A DNA stretch of 64,000 nt from Paenacidovorax monticola. Its GTDB lineage: Bacteria > Pseudomonadota > Gammaproteobacteria > Burkholderiales > Burkholderiaceae_C. The stretch's first letter is position 1; every line of letters begins with the position of its first letter. Position numbers and translations under genes: made by a program. Positions 8,075-18,325 of the stretch are shown piece after piece. The stretch lies in NCBI RefSeq assembly GCF_014489595.1, contig NZ_CP060790.1:806001-870000 (forward strand). The letters run 5' to 3'. Below the pieces are notes generated by a model. The model saw nothing but the letters and a program-made list of their open reading frames with translations, ran no database searches and was not told the origin of the DNA.

Positions 8075-11000
8075 CTATTGACGCCCGAATTCATGCCGCT
8101 CGATCAAAACTTGCGCGTCCTCAATGCTCAAGTGCCGGCGAAGCCAAGCGTCCAGCGTGTCGAGCTGCACAAATTGCGTCGGCACGGGGTAGGGCGGAAA
8201 GCGCAGCCAGAAATGCATGTCCTTGGAAACGTAGAGTTCTGTAAGCTTGAAGGGCCTGTCCGCAGGCGGCGCCGGCCAACCTAGGAGACCGCGTAGCTGC
8301 TCCAGCCTGGCGATGAGAAACTCCCGTCGACCTTCGATCTTGCGCAGTTGGCCACGCTCGCTGCCCCCGCCAAAAATCCGGTCACGCAGGCGCCGCGTGT
8401 CCTTCATCGAGAAGGCCGGCTGGTTGTACTTGCACTCGACGGTGAACCATTCGTTGTGCTCAGGCTGGTAGGCTAGTACGTCATAGTCACCCACGTTCGG
8501 AAATCCCTGACGTGGAAAACGATCCTTGAAATTGATACCTTTTAGGGTATGAGGCAGGCATCGTGAGAACACCTCGTATGCCTTGTCTTCCAGTCCGTCT
8601 TCGAGTTCCTTTTTGTATTGCCCGACCGCTGCGCGCACCGCTGGCCATGCGTAGTCGGCTGGCAGGAATCCCGCCTGCAGGGAGTTACCCCAGATGCGAC
8701 GTGCACGTTCTGCTGCCGCTGCGCCCCATAGCAGTCGTCCGTCAGTCAGCGCGAGAAGGGGCCTGATCGTATGGCGGCTGGTGCGTTTGGCGTGTTCCCA
8801 GACCGGTACGTCATCTGTAGGCAACTCGATACCGATCAGCTGCCAGACCTGGTCTGGCGCCAAGACGAGAAAATCGATGACCGCAAGCGTGGCATCTTCG
8901 CTCATGGCTTGGTGAGTCTGCACCACGCGCTCGGCGAGCGTCTGGCGATCGCACGAATACCCAAAAGCCCGCTCAGCGTTGCCGCCGACAGCCACCCACT
9001 GCATGAGTACGCCCAGGACGTTCCACATGTCAGAGAAAGTGAACTGCACATCGGCTGCGAAAGCTGCATCGAGTGCGGTGAGATAGTCCTTGAATGGCCG
9101 GGGGCCAGTAAGCTGGTCCTCTTCGCTCACATTAACACCCAGCCGCAAGCTGGCGTGCTCGCGCCGGAAGGCCTGTTCCTTCTCATCTCGGCTGTCGGAG
9201 TAGTAAACCTCCGGCACGTACTCGCTGTTCAGGCGCAAACCGCCGACATCGATGTCGTTGTGCAACATGTCGCTGGCTCCATAGAAAACGTGCAGCCAGT
9301 CGACCATGGCATGGATGGGCAGCACGTCTTCCGCGCGTACCGGTACCGCTTGCGGCGTGGCGATCACCACCGCGCACTCGATCAGGTAGCGCAGATTTCT
9401 GCTTTCGCGCGAGAACGTGTCGTTAGCCTCGGCGAGTTGCTGCTCGCGGTTGAAATCGACCTGGTGGCGCAGGCTTTGCTGGATACGCCTTTCTTCGGCG
9501 TCGTATTTCGCGATGACCGCGTCGTATTGCGTCACGCAGTAACGCAGCAGGCTGTCACGGTCCAGGGCGCGGATGCGCTGGTGCACCACGTTGCGGAACT
9601 GCGCGCGTGCCCCATTGATCACCACCTTGCCCTCGTCAAGGTGGTAGGTCCCGGGATTCACACCCTGTGCCTTGAGCAGGTAGGCCAGTTCGCGGCGAGC
9701 GACTTTGTAGGCTTCCGGCCGGGGCAGGAGCGGCTCGACATGGTCGGGAACGTCCACTGTGCGCATCACTCGCGTGAGCGTAAAACGGGGCTGGCGGGCT
9801 GCCGTCGCCGCCAGCGCCGCGCGCAAGGCGTCGGGCAGATTCCCCCCGACGATGCTGAAAAGTCTCTCTGTCAGTACCGTCGCGCAGGAGGCTTCGAAAC
9901 TGGCGTCCTCCACCGTCTCCAGTTCCTGCTGGAGTTTGACCAGGTTGATTGTCAGGCAGGCTTCGTAGTCCTGCCCATCTGCGGCCCCAGTCTCTTCCCA
10001 GTCGGTGATCAGCGGCAGGTCGGCGGCAGACAGATCTGGCTCGGGCACATCCTGCGGCAGCAGATGGGGTGCGCTCACGCAATGCAGGCGCAGTCGTTGC
10101 CAGGGCAACTGCAGGTGGGGCTCGATGACACCCGCGCGCTCTGCCAGGCAGTCGGCAGCGCAATGCATAAACAGGTGTAGCAGGCTGCCGTGTTCTTGCT
10201 CCAGCCCGTAGGTCTCCAAATTCAGCAAGAAGAACACCGTGCACTCGCCGATCTGCGAGCACCAGGCGATCCTGGGCGCGTTCTTGGCGGTCAGATGCCT
10301 CAGGGAACTGGTTGCACGGTCCGGATGAGTTTGCCAAGCACTTTCCTCGTCTGGAAATCTGCGGGGCGCATGCGCCCAGTAAGTCTGCTGTTGCTGGTGG
10401 CGCCAGCTGGCGCCCCAGTGCGGATCCAGCGCCAAGAACGTCGGCACGACGGCTCCGTCCACAATCTGCCCATGACTATCGCGGAACGAGCCGAAGAGAT
10501 CACCCAGATCGTTCATCGCGGTGCCGCCCATCGTCCGCAGGTCCTCGACATAGGTCCAGAACCGTTCGAGCTCCTCGACCGAATCGAGCACATCGAAGAT
10601 CGTGCATGCGTCTACCAGGGGCATGAGCTGCGTGTCTGCCGCAGGGTTCCTCATGAACGCGAGCTGTGTCGACACCTTCGTGGTGACCAGGACAATGTAA
10701 ACCTCCTGCGGTCCTGGCGCTGATCCGTGGAGATTCCCTAGTTGGTAGCCTTCGGACGTGCCGATGCGCTGCAGGCCCCAGTTGGGATTGCGCATCACCC
10801 GCTTCAGCTCGGCCACGCCTCGGTGGACATACGGCCATTGCGTAGGTGTCACTGGCACCACGAGGATGTTCAAAGACCCTCGCGACAGTACCGCAGCGAT
10901 GGGCATCAGCGTCCGTTCCTGCTGGGTGCGTAGCATCATCGGGCCTGGCAGAAAATTGTTGGCGGGAATGCGTTTGGCAATATAGGCGCCGAGGCGGGCC

Positions 11001-12016
11001 GCCACACGCCACGGCGCTTCTTGGTCGACCTCAGCCCAGGCGTCGATCACCACCGTGACCACATTGCGCAGGCAAACGCCAAAACTGCAGCCGTCGATGT
11101 GGACGAGGGCCCAGGGCAGCGCCGTGCCGGCCATGATGGCGTTGCCAAACCCATTGAATCCTGACCAGGGGCAGGCCTGCCCAAGGGACGCCATACGACT
11201 GGCTTCCAAAGCTGGGCCTTGGAATGGTCGCTGCAGCGCCGGCATCGCGATGTCCCAAAACTCGCGGGGAGGCACTTCCAGGTGGCCTGGCCATGGCTCG
11301 CTCTCTTCCCGATCCACCGAGGCTGCCAGGCGCTCCATCTCCTCCAGGTTCGCATGCTGCAGGCTTTGCGCCTTCGCCGCTACCTGCAACGCTGTTTCTT
11401 CAGACCGTTGCTGGCCCCGTAGGGTGGAGGCGTTGTGCGGCACGCGCTGCAAGAGTTCGGCCTGCAGGCCAATCGCTGCATCAAGTTCTGCCACGGCCTG
11501 GCTGTTCTCGGCACGGCCGATGCAGAAAGCTTCGATGTGGTCTGCCAAGCGCTGGATAGGGCCGCCATGCAAGATGGCTTGCGGCTGGGTGCCCCGCAAG
11601 ACCTTGATGTCCCCCCAGTCGGCCTCGGGCGTCATGTCCTCCAACATCGGAAGTGCGGGCAAAGCCTGCTGGAGGTCCTCGCAGAAGCTCCTGAAGTCTT
11701 CGTAGCAGGACAAACGCGAGGAGGCGAAGCTCTGCGCTGGCTGAGAGATCAACAGGCCAAAGGCCATTTGGTGTTTGTACGGGCTGGCGCGATTGGGCTG
11801 CCAGAGGTCGCATACATTGAGCGCCGCCAGCGCATCGACAGGGTGGACACGCCTGAGCACGGCCAGTACCTGCTCGCAGGCGGCCCGAAATGCCCGATCC
11901 AGGGCTGCATGCCTAGCCTGGTTCATCCTCTGCTGCTCCGCAGCCACGGCAGTGGCCGAAGTACGGCCGGCCGGTGAAGAGACTGAGTTTCGGAAGGACT
12001 TTTTTCTTTTCTTCAT
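8075..12016 (-). CDS. Very large protein with C-terminal PD-(D/E)XK nuclease motif, unknown family
   Basis: A 1313-residue protein that I do not recognise as a whole. The only clear signature is near the C-terminus: VGDYDVLAYQ (aspartates 1177 and 1179), then a strand ending VECKYNQ (Glu1194, Lys1196). This is the D...E-x-K core of restriction-endonuclease-like nucleases. The N-terminus is basic (KKRKKS). A charged helical stretch with EERRIQQSLRHQVDFNREQQ lies around residues 850-910. No helicase, P-loop, HNH or methylase motif was found. The ATG at 12016 was chosen over an in-frame ATG at 12082 because the extra residues look unconstrained. Its place directly upstream of a Septu-like pair suggests either a stand-alone anti-phage nuclease or a third partner of that pair. 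Function is inferred from the motif and the neighbourhood only. Confidence 0.72.
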   Translation of the reverse strand: MKKRKKSFRNSVSSPAGRTSATAVAAEQQRMNQARHAALDRAFRAACEQVLAVLRRVHPVDALAALNVCDLWQPNRASPYKHQMAFGLLISQPAQSFASSRLSCYEDFRSFCEDLQQALPALPMLEDMTPEADWGDIKVLRGTQPQAILHGGPIQRLADHIEAFCIGRAENSQAVAELDAAIGLQAELLQRVPHNASTLRGQQRSEETALQVAAKAQSLQHANLEEMERLAASVDREESEPWPGHLEVPPREFWDIAMPALQRPFQGPALEASRMASLGQACPWSGFNGFGNAIMAGTALPWALVHIDGCSFGVCLRNVVTVVIDAWAEVDQEAPWRVAARLGAYIAKRIPANNFLPGPMMLRTQQERTLMPIAAVLSRGSLNILVVPVTPTQWPYVHRGVAELKRVMRNPNWGLQRIGTSEGYQLGNLHGSAPGPQEVYIVLVTTKVSTQLAFMRNPAADTQLMPLVDACTIFDVLDSVEELERFWTYVEDLRTMGGTAMNDLGDLFGSFRDSHGQIVDGAVVPTFLALDPHWGASWRHQQQQTYWAHAPRRFPDEESAWQTHPDRATSSLRHLTAKNAPRIAWCSQIGECTVFFLLNLETYGLEQEHGSLLHLFMHCAADCLAERAGVIEPHLQLPWQRLRLHCVSAPHLLPQDVPEPDLSAADLPLITDWEETGAADGQDYEACLTINLVKLQQELETVEDASFEASCATVLTERLFSIVGGNLPDALRAALAATAARQPRFTLTRVMRTVDVPDHVEPLLPRPEAYKVARRELAYLLKAQGVNPGTYHLDEGKVVINGARAQFRNVVHQRIRALDRDSLLRYCVTQYDAVIAKYDAEERRIQQSLRHQVDFNREQQLAEANDTFSRESRNLRYLIECAVVIATPQAVPVRAEDVLPIHAMVDWLHVFYGASDMLHNDIDVGGLRLNSEYVPEVYYSDSRDEKEQAFRREHASLRLGVNVSEEDQLTGPRPFKDYLTALDAAFAADVQFTFSDMWNVLGVLMQWVAVGGNAERAFGYSCDRQTLAERVVQTHQAMSEDATLAVIDFLVLAPDQVWQLIGIELPTDDVPVWEHAKRTSRHTIRPLLALTDGRLLWGAAAAERARRIWGNSLQAGFLPADYAWPAVRAAVGQYKKELEDGLEDKAYEVFSRCLPHTLKGINFKDRFPRQGFPNVGDYDVLAYQPEHNEWFTVECKYNQPAFSMKDTRRLRDRIFGGGSERGQLRKIEGRREFLIARLEQLRGLLGWPAPPADRPFKLTELYVSKDMHFWLRFPPYPVPTQFVQLDTLDAWLRRHLSIEDAQVLIERHEFGRQ

Positions 12017-12139
12017 GCTCGGATGCGCATCTCCTGGATGCTTCCATCGTGCCATTCTCCCGAACTGCCCGACGGCTGACACTGCCCAAATTTTTACCTG
12101 GCGTTGATTCAGGGAGTTTTGGCGAACAGAAATGCTGCT

Positions 12140-12736
12140 ATGTCACCTCTTTATCGCGGCGATGATCTTCCTTGCCTTGCTGGATGGAATGGTGCCGAGT
12201 TTCAGATCCGCCTAAGGTCCGCTCTTCGTCGCTCTGCGTATGCTCCGTGTGCAACTCGCGAGTGGCGGCAACCGCCCTGCAAAGCTGTCATTGACGAGGT
12301 ATCCGAAACGGAGCCGCTGGAGCCGAAGGTGGGATCCAGAGTTCTCGGAGCGGTGGAGCATCTGGTGCATGGTGGCGAAGACATCGAAGCCTGGGACAAC
12401 GCGCATGCGCAACTGCTGGAGCGTGTTTACGTGGTTTTGCGGGCGCCCGCTGTCCATCCGGCTGTGTTGATGAAAGCAGCCCAGTCCGCAAGCTGGCATG
12501 CGATGTACAACGATGGCTCCGTTTGCCAGCCACGGGCACGATCCATCATCGCTCTGTTGGACCGTGAGCCGTTCAAGGAAGACCTGGATTTGAAGGCTCA
12601 CTGTGAAGAGATTTTGAAGGGACTCAGCAAGTTGGATCCGGCACACGCTCTCCATTTAAGCCTGCTTCGACATGCAGAGGATGGCATCGATCGACAAGCA
12701 AAGGAGAAAGAGGCCATGCTTGAGGAGGAGGACTGA
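12140..12736 (+). CDS. Hypothetical protein
   Basis: An unrecognised protein of about 198 residues, divergent from the 1313-residue nuclease gene. The last 140 residues look like a real soluble helical protein, with segments such as AVEHLVHGGEDIEAWDNAHAQ and LLERVYVVLRAP and a very acidic end (EAMLEEED). The first 50 residues are less convincing, and the start is uncertain: an in-frame TTG lies at 12104 and an ATG at 12140, neither with a strong ribosome site. The gene ends 44 bases before a strong terminator. No domain, signal peptide or membrane segment is visible. It forms the right border of the defence island. Confidence 0.5.
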   Translation: MSPLYRGDDLPCLAGWNGAEFQIRLRSALRRSAYAPCATREWRQPPCKAVIDEVSETEPLEPKVGSRVLGAVEHLVHGGEDIEAWDNAHAQLLERVYVVLRAPAVHPAVLMKAAQSASWHAMYNDGSVCQPRARSIIALLDREPFKEDLDLKAHCEEILKGLSKLDPAHALHLSLLRHAEDGIDRQAKEKEAMLEEED

Positions 12737-12780
12737 TTCCTGGCAAGACACGCCTTGGGTGCCGATTCACTGTCTGGGTA

Positions 12781-12814
12781 AAAAAGGCCCTTCCAGCGAT
12801 GGAAGGGCCTTTTT
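12781..12814. terminator. Strong bidirectional rho-independent terminator
   Basis: A perfect 15-base stem (AAAAAGGCCCTTCCA and its complement) around a GCGA loop, with U-tracts on both sides. It ends the hypothetical gene at 12736 and could also stop leftward transcripts from the MFS gene. The 250 bases from here to 13065 hold no gene that I can support. Confidence 0.9.
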
Positions 12815-13065
12815 TACCTTTCCTAGTCTCATACAAGCTCACAAAAAGTGGGTAGTCGGACGAGAAAGTTGTGAGTCCTGTCCGAATCGTAAGTGGTTGA
12901 TTTTTAAGGCATAGTGACGGTTAAACCAGGAAGGTACGACATCGTCTTGCTTTGAGTTTCAGGGCTTCCCGCACGGTCCGGTCGGCGTCGGGAGGACTCT
13001 TGTCAGAAGACCATCGCCACGTGCCGTGGGTTGTTGTTTGAGCCTTGCGGGACGGATGGGTACGG

Positions 13066-14310
13066 TCAGCTCCGGGTGGGGGCCATGGGGAGCATTCGTG
13101 GCGAGATGCCGAAGCGATAGGTGCACAGCCCGATTGCGGCAATGGTGCTCAGGACGACGAAGGCCGTGCCGTAGCCGAAATGGTGCGCAATCCAGCCGGC
13201 GAGTGCTGGACTGATGGCGGCACCCACCCCTGGATCGCCATCACGGCCCCAAGGCCGGCATTGACATGCCCGGTGCCCCGGAGGATGCCGGCGACAAGCC
13301 CGGGCAAGGCGACCCCGAGCAGGCCCGCTCCAATTCCGTCGAGAACCTGCACCGGAAGCAGTGCCCATGGGGATTCCCAGCACGCGGCGATCATTCCCCG
13401 CAAGGGCAGCGCCAGCAGGGCGGCAATGATCAGTGCCCGGTATCCGTGCCGGCCGGCATGCCATCCGGCCCAAAGCGCGACGGGAATCATGACCAGTTGC
13501 GCCACGATGATGGACGACGCCGTGAAGACGCTGGGGTCGGCCAGCCCGCGCGCCACGACGGCCTGTGCAAACAAGGGCAGCATCGCGGCATTGCCCAGGT
13601 GGAACAGCAGCATGGTGATGGCGAGCAGGCCCAGTTCGCGCGATTCGGCCAGCACCCGCCGCATGGAGGGCGGTGGACTGCGATCCTGTCCGGGCTGCCT
13701 GGGAGCGATGTCGCCGCCACGGGCCCGTTCGTGGTCGATGTCCTGCGGGCGGATCTTCCACAAGCACGCAAGCGCCGCGCATGCCATCAGGGCCATCAGG
13801 ACGAACACGGCCGACAGCCCCCATCGGTAGCCGGCCAGCCCGGACAAGGCCGCCGCTGCCACATTGCCCGCATGGTTCCAGGCTTCGTTGATGCCGAGCT
13901 GCCGGGACAGGCCCTTTGCCCGACCATGCCCAAGGTCATGCCCATGACGCAGGCCCCCATCAAGGCGCCCACCATCCCGGTCACCACCTGGGAGGCAATG
14001 ACGACGCCGAAGGATGGCGCTGCCCATAGCGCCGCCGTCGCGAGGGTGAGCACGATGGTGCCACCCGCCAGCAACCGTCGCTTGTGGTGCGAAGCGTCGA
14101 CCCATGCCCCATCGGCGTGGTGGCCAGCATTCCCGCGATGCCGCCTGCAGCCATCACGTATCCGATGTCGTCGGCCCGCCAGCCCTGGCTGGCCAGGAGT
14201 ACGCCGAGGAAGGGCCCCAGACCGTCTCGGACGTCAGCCAGGCAGAAGTTCAGGCCGGACAGCCAGCTCCGCGAACTGGCGCAGGCTGCAGGCACGGAAG
14301 GCGTTGTCAT
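13066..14310 (-). pseudogene. MFS transporter, disrupted by three one-base gaps
   Basis: A major-facilitator transporter of about 414 residues in four frame segments. It starts at ATG 14310, behind an AGGAG site that begins at the stop of the DUF486 gene. Segment 1 runs to TTPMG and breaks at the G-run at 14107-14110. Segment 2 (VDASHHKRRLLAGGT to TLGMVG) breaks at the run at 13919-13921. Segment 3 (AKGLSRQLGINEAWNHAGN to AVMAIQG) breaks at the run at 13227-13230. Segment 4 (VGAAISPALAGWIAHHFGYG) runs to TGA at 13066. Adding one G at each break restores a continuous membrane protein. Either this is a decayed gene or all three are homopolymer base-call errors. The otherwise clean protein sequence and a similar gap in lptF favour errors. 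The substrate is unknown. Confidence 0.8.
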
Positions 14311-14320
14311 CGTCGAGCTC

Positions 14321-14668
14321 CTAGTGCAAAGGGCCCTTGAACACGAAGAAGGCACCCAGGCAGATGAAGCCGAAACCCACCAGGTGATTGAGCGTGAGCT
14401 TTTCGCCGAGATAGACGACGGAGAAGACGGCAAAGACCACCAGCGTGATGACCTCCTGCATCGTCTTGAGCTCGGCGGCGCTGTAGAGCGCGTGGCCGAT
14501 CCTGTTGGCGGGGACCGCGAAGCAGTACTCGGCCAGCGCGATCAGCCAGCTCACCAGGACCACGAGGTAGAGCGGGCGTTCTCCAAATTTGAGGTGGCCG
14601 TACCAGGCCACCGTCATGAAGGCGTTGGATACGAAGAGCAGGGCGATGGGCAAGAGCTCGGGAGGCAT
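14321..14668 (-). CDS. DMT-family small membrane protein (DUF486)
   Basis: A 115-residue integral membrane protein with four hydrophobic segments, of the DUF486 branch of the drug/metabolite transporter superfamily. Visible family marks are AWYGHLKF near the N-terminus, the central FAVPANRIGH, and the C-terminal GFGFICLGAFFVF. Its transported substrate is unknown. The stop is 10 bases before the start of the MFS gene, so the two are probably one transcript. The length is normal for the family. Confidence 0.82.
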   Translation of the reverse strand: MPPELLPIALLFVSNAFMTVAWYGHLKFGERPLYLVVLVSWLIALAEYCFAVPANRIGHALYSAAELKTMQEVITLVVFAVFSVVYLGEKLTLNHLVGFGFICLGAFFVFKGPLH

Positions 14669-14751
14669 CGGAGAAATTCCAGTCGACGGGAATGCAATGG
14701 CCTGGGCGGTGCGGCGAACGCCCGCACCGGCTAGGCATACGGAGGCCAGAT

Positions 14752-15438
14752 TCAGGGCGCGCGGTCGTAGAGCGGTTGCAGGGCGGACAGGCTGGTGCCC
14801 ATGCTGACGGCCTCCAGCGAGGTGCCGAACGCATTGCGCGTGCCCAGCCCGGACGCGGCGAACGGCGCGCCCGCTTGCACGGAAAGGCGAAGGCTTTCGG
14901 ATGGGAAGCGAACGATGCTGCCATCGCTCAGGATGACGCCGTTGGCCTCGCCCCGCCGGCCGGTGAGTACGGTCTCCACGCGGCCTTCCACCTGCTGGGG
15001 CTGCAGGCGCTGGGCGCGCAGGTGCGGCGGCAGGGTCCGGCCTTCGCCCACCGGTGGCGGCTGGTCGTACACGGTGCGCCCGCTGCTGGTGTGGACGATG
15101 GCGTCGGCCCTGACCGTGCCACGCGCTTCCGCTCGTCCGATGATGCGCACGGCATCCCCGACCTTGATCGCTGCCGTGAGCGCATCGGCCATGTGGGGCG
15201 GGAACTTGGCGATGGTTCCATCGCTCAGGCGCAGTCCATCGACCTCACCGTAGGGGTTGATGAGCATCCGCTGGACCTGGCCCTCCACCGCGTACTGGCC
15301 CATCAGGCCAGGGGCTTCCAGCCGCTGAGGCGGCGGCGGGGGCAACTGGGGGGCCGGGCCCGGCGGGAGGGCGCGTGCGCTCAGGCTGCACAGGCCGAAT
15401 GCGAGTGCGGCAGACAGGGTGATGACATGCGTGGACAT
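14752..15438 (-). CDS. Exported protein with two internal repeats
   Basis: A 228-residue protein with a clear signal peptide (MSTHVITLSAALAFGLCSL then ARA), a proline-rich linker (QLPPPPPQR), and two similar copies of a beta-rich module. Copy 1 begins VEGQVQRMLINPYGEVDG and has LSDGTIAKFP. Copy 2 begins VEGRVETVLTGRRGEANG and has LSDGSIVRFP. The shared V-x-G-x-V...LSDG-S/T-I...FP pattern resembles small OB-fold-like barrels. I do not recognise the family. The ATG at 15438 with an AGGAG site begins the signal peptide, so the upstream open frame was rejected. It lies 168 bases after the response-regulator gene on the same strand and could be an output of that two-component system, but this is inference. 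Confidence 0.75.
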   Translation of the reverse strand: MSTHVITLSAALAFGLCSLSARALPPGPAPQLPPPPPQRLEAPGLMGQYAVEGQVQRMLINPYGEVDGLRLSDGTIAKFPPHMADALTAAIKVGDAVRIIGRAEARGTVRADAIVHTSSGRTVYDQPPPVGEGRTLPPHLRAQRLQPQQVEGRVETVLTGRRGEANGVILSDGSIVRFPSESLRLSVQAGAPFAASGLGTRNAFGTSLEAVSMGTSLSALQPLYDRAP

Positions 15439-15606
15439 GGAGAAGCTCCTTGGGTTGGGGGAAAACACCCCACCTGTGGCGCAAACACCGTGCCAAAAGA
15501 GATTCCCTTTGAAATCAATGGGTTGCACGCATCCAATGTCGTGCACCGTCCGCTTTCGTGACGCCCGGGTGTCACGGAATCGGACACCGGCTTCCATCCG
15601 GCAGAT

Positions 15607-16940
<1,334 letters not shown>

Positions 16941-16956
<16 letters not shown>

Positions 16957-18308
16957 GGCAGCTCCATCTCCATGCGTGTTCCCTTGGCCGAATCGGCGAG
17001 ATAGACCCGCCCGCCATGGCCCTGCACGATCTCGCGCACCAATGCCAGTCCCAGGCCGGTGCCGCCCGCGCGGTGGGTGGCGAAAGGCTCGAACAGCGTA
17101 TCGCGCAAGTCGGCCGGAATGCCGGAGCCATCGTCCGCCACCCACAGCAGCAATGCGCCACCGCTCGTGCGGCGCGCACCCAGTTCGATCTGCCCACGGT
17201 CTCCCGTGTGTGCCAGCGCATTGAGCATCAGGTTGTCAAAGACCCGTGCCATCTGCACCGGGTCGAACAAGGCAAGCCCCTTGGCGCTGGCGGCCAGCGC
17301 TGGTTCGACTTCCACTGCGATTCGGACGCCATTTTTTTGCGCTGCTTCGGCGTGGGCATGGCGCCGCTCTTCCAGCCATCCCAGCAGGTCGACCGCTTGG
17401 CGCTCGGCGCGGAATGGCTGCGTCAACGCCAGCAGGCTCGACACCAGCGTTTCCAGGCGCGCGGTTTGCGACAGCACGGCTTCCAGTGCGCCAGCCACAC
17501 GGGCTTCGCGCAGGTCTGCCGGCGCGGCCATCGCGTTCTCCACCTTCATGCGCATCGTGCCCAGGGGGTTGCGGATCTCGTGCGCGAGCCCGGCGGAAAC
17601 GCGCCCCAGCGTGGCCAGGCGTTCGGACTGGGCCAGTTGCCCTCGCAGATGGGCGGACTGGCGTTGCCAGCGCGCAATCATCCAGCCCAGCCATGCGCCG
17701 GAGATCACGACCAGCGCCAGCAACAGGCTCACTGCAAGGATCAGGGTGTTGACCGTTTCCGCGGCCAGCAGCGGCACGCGCATCAGGGTCCAGGCGATCA
17801 GGCGCCGGTCATCGGTTTCCACAGGGCAGGCGGCGAAAGCCACGGCCTCGCGCAGCCCAGGCCGGACGTCCGCCACGAGGCCTGCGGAATCCTGCGCGCG
17901 CTGGGCGGTGGAGGCGATACGCTCCAGTTCAGCACTCGGTGGATCGCGCTTGATTCCTGTGCCGTCATAGGTTGGAAAAGCGTAGGCAACCACGCCCGCA
18001 TCCGCGCGCCAGAAACCGCCCTCCATGCCCGGCTGATCGCGCAGCGCCAGATCAAGCACGGCCTGCGCGGCCGCGGAGGCCATGGGGTGCGAATCATCAT
18101 TCGCAGACAGGAGTTGCTGGCGAGCGTGTGCCGCACCCGCTTGCAGCGCCTGGCAACTGGTCGAGGTGAGTTGGCGCGCATGCGCGATCTGGGGGCCTGC
18201 GCTCTGGCGACTGAGTATCAGCAGCAGCCACCCCAGCACGAGGGCCACTGCGGCGATGGACAGCCACAGGATCAGCAGATCGCGTCGAACAGAGGGTTGC
18301 AGTGACAG
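16941..18308 (-). CDS. Membrane sensor histidine kinase
   Basis: A sensor kinase partnered with the sigma-54 response regulator. It has an N-terminal membrane helix, a periplasmic region of about 170 residues, a second membrane helix (NTLILAVSLLLALVVISGAW), a dimerisation domain with the phospho-histidine in AGLAHEIRNPLG, and an ATPase domain with DNLMLNALAH, DDGSGIP and GGTGLGLALV. The conventional start is GTG at 18248, but it has no ribosome site and would cut the first membrane helix in half. A CTG at 18308 lies 7 bases after a GAGGAG ribosome site, is in frame and restores the full helix (455 residues), so it is given here as the likely start. The gene lies 17 bases after the aminotransferase gene. 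Confidence 0.85.
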
Positions 18309-18325
18309 AGCCGGTCTCCTCGGAT

